This document shows positions 60,144 through 64,000 of a stretch of DNA of 64,000 nucleotides, in pieces (the first letter of the stretch is position 1; each line of letters starts with the position of its first letter). A program made the translations under genes and the position numbers. The notes beneath the pieces were generated by a model, which was given only the letters and a program-made list of their open reading frames with translations, ran no database searches and had not been told where the DNA came from. Source of the stretch: Balneolia bacterium (lineage in GTDB: Bacteria > Bacteroidota > Rhodothermia > Balneolales > Cyclonatronaceae); the NCBI GenBank assembly GCA_022565795.1, contig JAIUMA010000003.1:45113-109112 (forward strand), given 5' to 3'.

Positions 60144-62564
60144 TCAGGCCCTGAGTTGAGCACCGAATGTCTTGCTTAGCCCCTTTGTAATTTTATTGAT
60201 TTTAGGCTCCACGTTTTTAATAGTGAGCGTCTTTTCCGAATCCTGAAACAACAGTCGGAATGCAACGCTTTTCTGACCTTTTTCAAGGGGCTTGCCTTCA
60301 AATACATCAAATACCTGAATATCAGCCAGCTGCCTGCCGCCTAGCTTGCGAATGAAATCCTGCATTTCGCCGGCGTTTACATTGCTGTCTGTTATTAGTG
60401 CGATGTCGTATTCGAAAGCGGGATACTTCGGTACGGGTTTATATCGAATTGGTTCTGTATTTGCCGCAGCTTTTGCGAGCAAATCAAGATTAATTTCAGC
60501 AATATAGGCTTCATTATCAAGCTCAAACTTCTTCCTGATCTCTTTGGTAACTCTATAGGCTATACCGAGTTGAGTATTATTTACTTGAAAGTGTATCAAG
60601 TCTTCCTGGTACTCATAACTCACCTTTTCGCCAAGCCTCAGTTGGCTGAAGAGACTGTCGGTCAACGCCTTAAGATCGTGAAAGGTAAAGGCAGTCTCCG
60701 GGTGCTGCCAGTGCTGGGTCGTCTTATTGCCTGCGACTGCAATCAGCAGATTACGGTGCTCGTCTACGCCGTCAATCCATTTGCCTGTTCCTTTGGTGAA
60801 AACGCGGCCGATTTCGAAAGCGCGGAATCCGGATGCCTTGCGGTTAAAATTGTAGGCTGCAGAGCGGAGGAAACCATATGATAAATCCGGTCTCATGATA
60901 GCCTGGTCCCTGGAAATCGGATTCAATGTCGGGATGAGCAGTTCAACCATTTCATCGGACATCTCTTTTTTTACTGACTCCGGCAGGAGAGAGTTGCTGT
61001 AAATCTCCTGTAGCCCCAGCTTCACGCAGGCTAATCTCACCTGTTGCAAAAAAGACTCATTAAAGGGTATGACTGGAGGTCTTGCAAAGGTGATTCGGCC
61101 CGTGGTCGGAATGTTGTTGTAGTCGTAAATACGTGCTATCTCTTCAATCAGATCGACCTCGATACTCACGTCGGGGCGAAAAGCGGGAATGGTGCATTCA
61201 ATGCCCCCTGAAGTGTGTTCCGGCAGGAAGCCAAGGCGTTGCAGAATTTGTGCCATTGCTTCGCCGCTGAGTGACGTTCCAAGCAGCTTGTTGGCTCGCT
61301 CAGGCCGTAATGTCAGTTTCTTTGGCTCGTAAACCACCGGGTTGATGTCAATAACCGGGCCTTCTATTGAGCCGCCACACCATTCCTGAATGAGCGCAGC
61401 GCATCTGAGGGCGGCTTTAAGCGTAATGGTCGGATCAACTCCGCGCTCGAAGCGATAGGAAGAGTCGGTCTGAAGCGCAAGACTTCTGGATGTTTTACGA
61501 ACGGATACAGGCTCAAACCATGCTGATTCGATGAGGATTTCGGTGGTGGAATCTGAAATCTCAGAGTTAATACCTCCCATAACGCCGGCCAGTGCAACGG
61601 GCTTTTCCGCATCACAAATAAACAGGGAGCCGGCCGGGACTTTCCGCTTCGTTTCGTCGAGCGTTGTAAATGAAGTCTCTTTATCGAATGACTTCACCTG
61701 TATCTCAGCGCCGGAAAGGGTTTTGAGATCGAATGCATGCAATGGCTGTCCCATCTCATGCAATACATAGTTGGTTGCGTCTACAATTGCATTTCTAGGT
61801 CGTAATCCGATTGCTTTCAGTCGCTGCTGAACCCAAACCGGAGATTCACTTACGTTGATGCCTTTCATCACTATTCCAACATAGCGATGACACAGCTCGT
61901 CGTTCAGAATAGATATTTTTACAGAAGGGTTGCCGGATGACTCTTTTGTGAGTTCATGTGAGGGCAGGTTGTCGCCGGGATGTTTAAAAGCTTCACCGGT
62001 TACCGCATGCAGATCTCTTGCCGTACCAACGTGGCAGGCAGCATCCGGACGATTAGGGGTGAGGCCAATTTCAATTACAGAATCTTTAGTGGGCTTCACC
62101 ACTTCGGAGAAAGGTGTGCCGGCAGTCAGGGCAGGGTCTAGAACCATAATGCCGCTGTGATCGGTTCCGATGCCCAGTTCGTCCTCGGCGCAAATCATAC
62201 CGAATGAGGCTTCACCGCGGATTTTGGATTTCCGGATGACCAGATTCTCGCCTTCTTTAATCTCAACGGGAAGCTCGGTTCCCACAGTCGCCACCGGTAC
62301 TTTCTGCCCGGCCGCAACATTCGGTGCACCGCATACGATCTGCACAGTCTCGGTGCCTGTATTTACCTCGCACAAGGTGAGTTTATCGGCGTTCGGATGC
62401 GATTTTACGGATAAAACTTCTCCAACTACGATACCGCTGAAGTCGCTGCCGCTGCTGGTAATTTCTTCGACTTCCAGACCGGTGAGCGTTAGCTTTTCTG
62501 CAATCTCAGCATCACTGAGGTTTGTATCTATATATTCTCTGAGCCAGTTAAGGGAAATATTCAT
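60144..62564 (-). CDS. pheT: Phenylalanine-tRNA ligase beta subunit
   Basis: 806-residue beta chain. An N-terminal EMAP/tRNA-binding domain (about 40-150: FSGIVVGEVLSVKSHPNADKLTLCEVN) is followed by the B3/B4 editing domain (about 215-380), a B5 domain (about 400-475), the catalytic-like core and a C-terminal ferredoxin-fold anticodon-binding domain (KYPAFEYDIALITDSNVNAGEM). Length is normal for bacteria (790-810). It follows pheS by ten bases. The alpha and beta chains form an (alpha-beta)2 enzyme that charges tRNA-Phe. Confidence 0.96.
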   Translation of the reverse strand: MNISLNWLREYIDTNLSDAEIAEKLTLTGLEVEEITSSGSDFSGIVVGEVLSVKSHPNADKLTLCEVNTGTETVQIVCGAPNVAAGQKVPVATVGTELPVEIKEGENLVIRKSKIRGEASFGMICAEDELGIGTDHSGIMVLDPALTAGTPFSEVVKPTKDSVIEIGLTPNRPDAACHVGTARDLHAVTGEAFKHPGDNLPSHELTKESSGNPSVKISILNDELCHRYVGIVMKGINVSESPVWVQQRLKAIGLRPRNAIVDATNYVLHEMGQPLHAFDLKTLSGAEIQVKSFDKETSFTTLDETKRKVPAGSLFICDAEKPVALAGVMGGINSEISDSTTEILIESAWFEPVSVRKTSRSLALQTDSSYRFERGVDPTITLKAALRCAALIQEWCGGSIEGPVIDINPVVYEPKKLTLRPERANKLLGTSLSGEAMAQILQRLGFLPEHTSGGIECTIPAFRPDVSIEVDLIEEIARIYDYNNIPTTGRITFARPPVIPFNESFLQQVRLACVKLGLQEIYSNSLLPESVKKEMSDEMVELLIPTLNPISRDQAIMRPDLSYGFLRSAAYNFNRKASGFRAFEIGRVFTKGTGKWIDGVDEHRNLLIAVAGNKTTQHWQHPETAFTFHDLKALTDSLFSQLRLGEKVSYEYQEDLIHFQVNNTQLGIAYRVTKEIRKKFELDNEAYIAEINLDLLAKAAANTEPIRYKPVPKYPAFEYDIALITDSNVNAGEMQDFIRKLGGRQLADIQVFDVFEGKPLEKGQKSVAFRLLFQDSEKTLTIKNVEPKINKITKGLSKTFGAQLRA

Positions 62565-62574
62565 TGTGGCCTAT

Positions 62575-63582
62575 CTATTGAAACTGTTTAAGAAATCGAA
62601 TGTCGTTGTCGTAGAGCAGTCGGATGTCATCGATGCCGTAGAAAAGCATGGCAATTCGCTCTACGCCCATACCGAAGGCAAATCCGCTGTATTCCTCAGG
62701 ATCTACGCCCACGGCTTTCAGCACGTTGGGGTGAACCATTCCTGCACCCAGAATTTCAAGCCATTTACCGGTTTCTTCATCACCCCACCATATGTCCATT
62801 TCCAGGCTTGGTTCAGTGAATGGGAAGAACGAGGGGCGGATGCGATATTTCACGTCTTCACCATAGATCATTTCCACAAACATCACCAGCGTATCCTTCA
62901 GCTCTGCGAGGGAGACATCCTTGTCTATGTAAAGGCCTTCAACCTGATGAAACAGACAGTAGGATTTTGCGGTGATTGATTCATTTCGGTAAACGCGGCC
63001 TGGCATGATGGAGCGAAGCGGTGGCTTCTGCTCTTTCATCAGGCGAATCTGCACAGGGGAGGTGTGCGTTCTCAGAACGAGATCATCAACGTCTTCAGAT
63101 TCGGTTTTGCGTATGAAAAAGGTGTCCTGCATATCTCTGGCAGGATGCTCAGGCGGAAAATTCAGCGCGGTAAAGTTATGGAAATCGTCTTCCAGCTCCG
63201 GTCCGTCCGAGACAGTAAAACCAAGGCGGTAGAACACATCTTTGATGCGGTCGAGCGTCTGGGTTAACGGGTGAAGCAATCCGGAAGGAATTTCGGCAGC
63301 CGGAAGGGTGATGTCGTCTGTGGCGCTTCTCACCGTCGTTTGCTGGCTTTGAAGAAGCTCGTCGGCTTGTGAAAACTTTTCGGTTGCGAGCTGTTTTAGC
63401 TGATTTACCTTTTGGCCGAATGCTTTACGCTCTTCTGCGGCTACGCTGCCAATCTGGCTGAGGAGGGCGGATACTTGTCCTTTTTTCGACAGATATTTTA
63501 GTCTGAAGGCTTCCAGCTCTTCACGACTGGAGATTGTTACCGATTCAATCTCTTCTCTGAGTTTGTCTGTAAGTTGACTCAT
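62575..63582 (-). CDS. pheS: Phenylalanine-tRNA ligase alpha subunit
   Basis: 335-residue class II synthetase alpha chain. The N-terminal coiled coil (1-90) binds tRNA; then HPLTQTLDRIKDVFYRLGF begins the catalytic domain. Motif 2 (PGRVYRNESITAKSYCLFHQVEG) and motif 3 (GFAFGMGVERIAML) are complete. An ATP/Phe-binding FTEPSLEMDIWW is present. It forms one unit with pheT and starts 73 bases after rplT, beyond a terminator. Confidence 0.96.
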   Translation of the reverse strand: MSQLTDKLREEIESVTISSREELEAFRLKYLSKKGQVSALLSQIGSVAAEERKAFGQKVNQLKQLATEKFSQADELLQSQQTTVRSATDDITLPAAEIPSGLLHPLTQTLDRIKDVFYRLGFTVSDGPELEDDFHNFTALNFPPEHPARDMQDTFFIRKTESEDVDDLVLRTHTSPVQIRLMKEQKPPLRSIMPGRVYRNESITAKSYCLFHQVEGLYIDKDVSLAELKDTLVMFVEMIYGEDVKYRIRPSFFPFTEPSLEMDIWWGDEETGKWLEILGAGMVHPNVLKAVGVDPEEYSGFAFGMGVERIAMLFYGIDDIRLLYDNDIRFLKQFQ

Positions 63583-63598
63583 AGGTATGAATGGTTAT

Positions 63599-63630
63599 AA
63601 AAAAGGCAAGCCTAATTAATTAAGCTTGCC
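63599..63630 (-). terminator. Intrinsic terminator after rplT
   Basis: On the minus strand GGCAAGCTTAATT / AATTAGGCTTGCC folds into a long stem (one G-U), followed by six T. It separates rplT from pheS, but could also act as an attenuator for pheST because the pheS start is 17 bases away. Confidence 0.85.
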
Positions 63631-63654
63631 CGTATCATCAAAAACGAAATACAA

Positions 63655-64000
63655 TCAGGCGGTGGCCTGTTTCACAATTGCTGTGAACGTCTCCGGCTCG
63701 TGTACAGCCAGGTCTGCCAGTATCTTGCGGTCGATTTCAATATTTGCGGATTTCAGACCACCCATAAGTCTGGAGTAAGATACTCCGTTGAGGCGGGCTG
63801 CCGCATTAATGCGGATAATCCAAAGTTTACGAAACTCGCGCTTACGATTGCGTCTGTCCCGATACTGATATTGAAGGCCTTTCTCGACCGCATTTTTAGC
63901 GACCGTGTAAACCTTGCTACGTGATCCCCAGTAACCTTTCGCTGCCTTTAAAATCTTCTTGCGACGGCGACTGGAAGCCACTTTGTTCGTTGAACGTGGC
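63655..64000 (-). CDS. rplT: Ribosomal protein L20 (start codon cut by window)
   Basis: L20 of the large ribosomal subunit. The frame is open to the window edge and gives [15 protein letters not shown], the standard N-terminus, so only the first codon is missing. The GTG at 63981 is therefore an internal valine. Conserved [21 protein letters not shown] and [19 protein letters not shown] are visible. The usual neighbours infC and rpmI would lie beyond the edge. Confidence 0.97.
   Translation of the reverse strand, partial: PRSTNKVASSRRRKKILKAAKGYWGSRSKVYTVAKNAVEKGLQYQYRDRRNRKREFRKLWIIRINAAARLNGVSYSRLMGGLKSANIEIDRKILADLAVHEPETFTAIVKQATA

Noticed and set aside
62170..62979. A 269-codon open frame on the plus strand across the pheT/pheS junction
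   Set aside because: Both synthetase genes are complete with motifs on the minus strand. The other frame has no family features.

Overview
The window is an ordinary, densely packed stretch of bacterial chromosome. It holds about 63 protein genes, one well-supported structured RNA (6S-like) and roughly a dozen intrinsic terminators. I see no tRNA, rRNA, CRISPR array, insertion sequence, integrase or phage gene. No gene-free gap exceeds 300 bases. Gene content points to the Bacteroidota/Balneolota/Rhodothermota branch: a DUF2480 protein, two PorV/PorQ-type barrels beside a protein with a FlgD/T9SS-like tail, an AccD without the zinc ribbon, a type 2 IPP isomerase, weak Shine-Dalgarno sites and one candidate TAnnTTTG promoter element. 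Balneolaceae-like is my best guess, from protein content only.

Layout. 1-3114 (+): Fe-S assembly run sufS-sufU-nfu-IscA-like-DUF2480, with sufS cut by the window edge. 3212-8033: isoprenoid genes (fni, prenyl synthase), bamD, nadD, tadA, apt. 8201-10664: three proteins without assigned function. 10877-15689: hydrolase, orphan response regulator, trmH, M23 peptidase, thiol-disulfide lipoprotein. 15901-21421 (+): EEP-family protein, tsaB, accD, obg, dprA. 21434-23196 (-): anti-sigma-like kinase and glutamate dehydrogenase. 23448-30048 (+): NlpC/P60, HNH, mnmA, NodB-like, DUF4412-like, and a split 5'-nucleotidase pair. 30139-34236 (+): dxr-rseP-psd-pssA. 34290-41704 (-): three SurA/PpiC-type chaperones, then moxR and a VWA membrane protein. 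41966-43966 (-): tdk-nupC thymidine salvage. 44223-47954 (+): TauE/SafE-like, EVE, nusB, phosphatase, ychF. 48245-51106 (+): secreted pullulanase behind a LacI-type operator. 51172-56740 (-): glycosyltransferase, two PorV-like barrels, BNR/FlgD protein, lipoprotein. 57029-64000 (-): TPR anchor, lolD, ymdB, 6S RNA, zapA, coiled-coil protein, pheT, pheS, rplT (cut by the edge, start codon only).

The genes mostly serve core functions: Fe-S clusters, isoprenoids, phospholipids, outer-membrane protein and lipoprotein traffic, tRNA modification and aminoacylation. The accessory material most worth a second look is the PorV-like/BNR/lipoprotein export locus (52316-56740), the chaperone-MoxR-VWA run (34290-41704), the uncharacterised trio at 8201-10664 and the LacI operator at 48115. 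I did not find a clearly new defence or mobile system.
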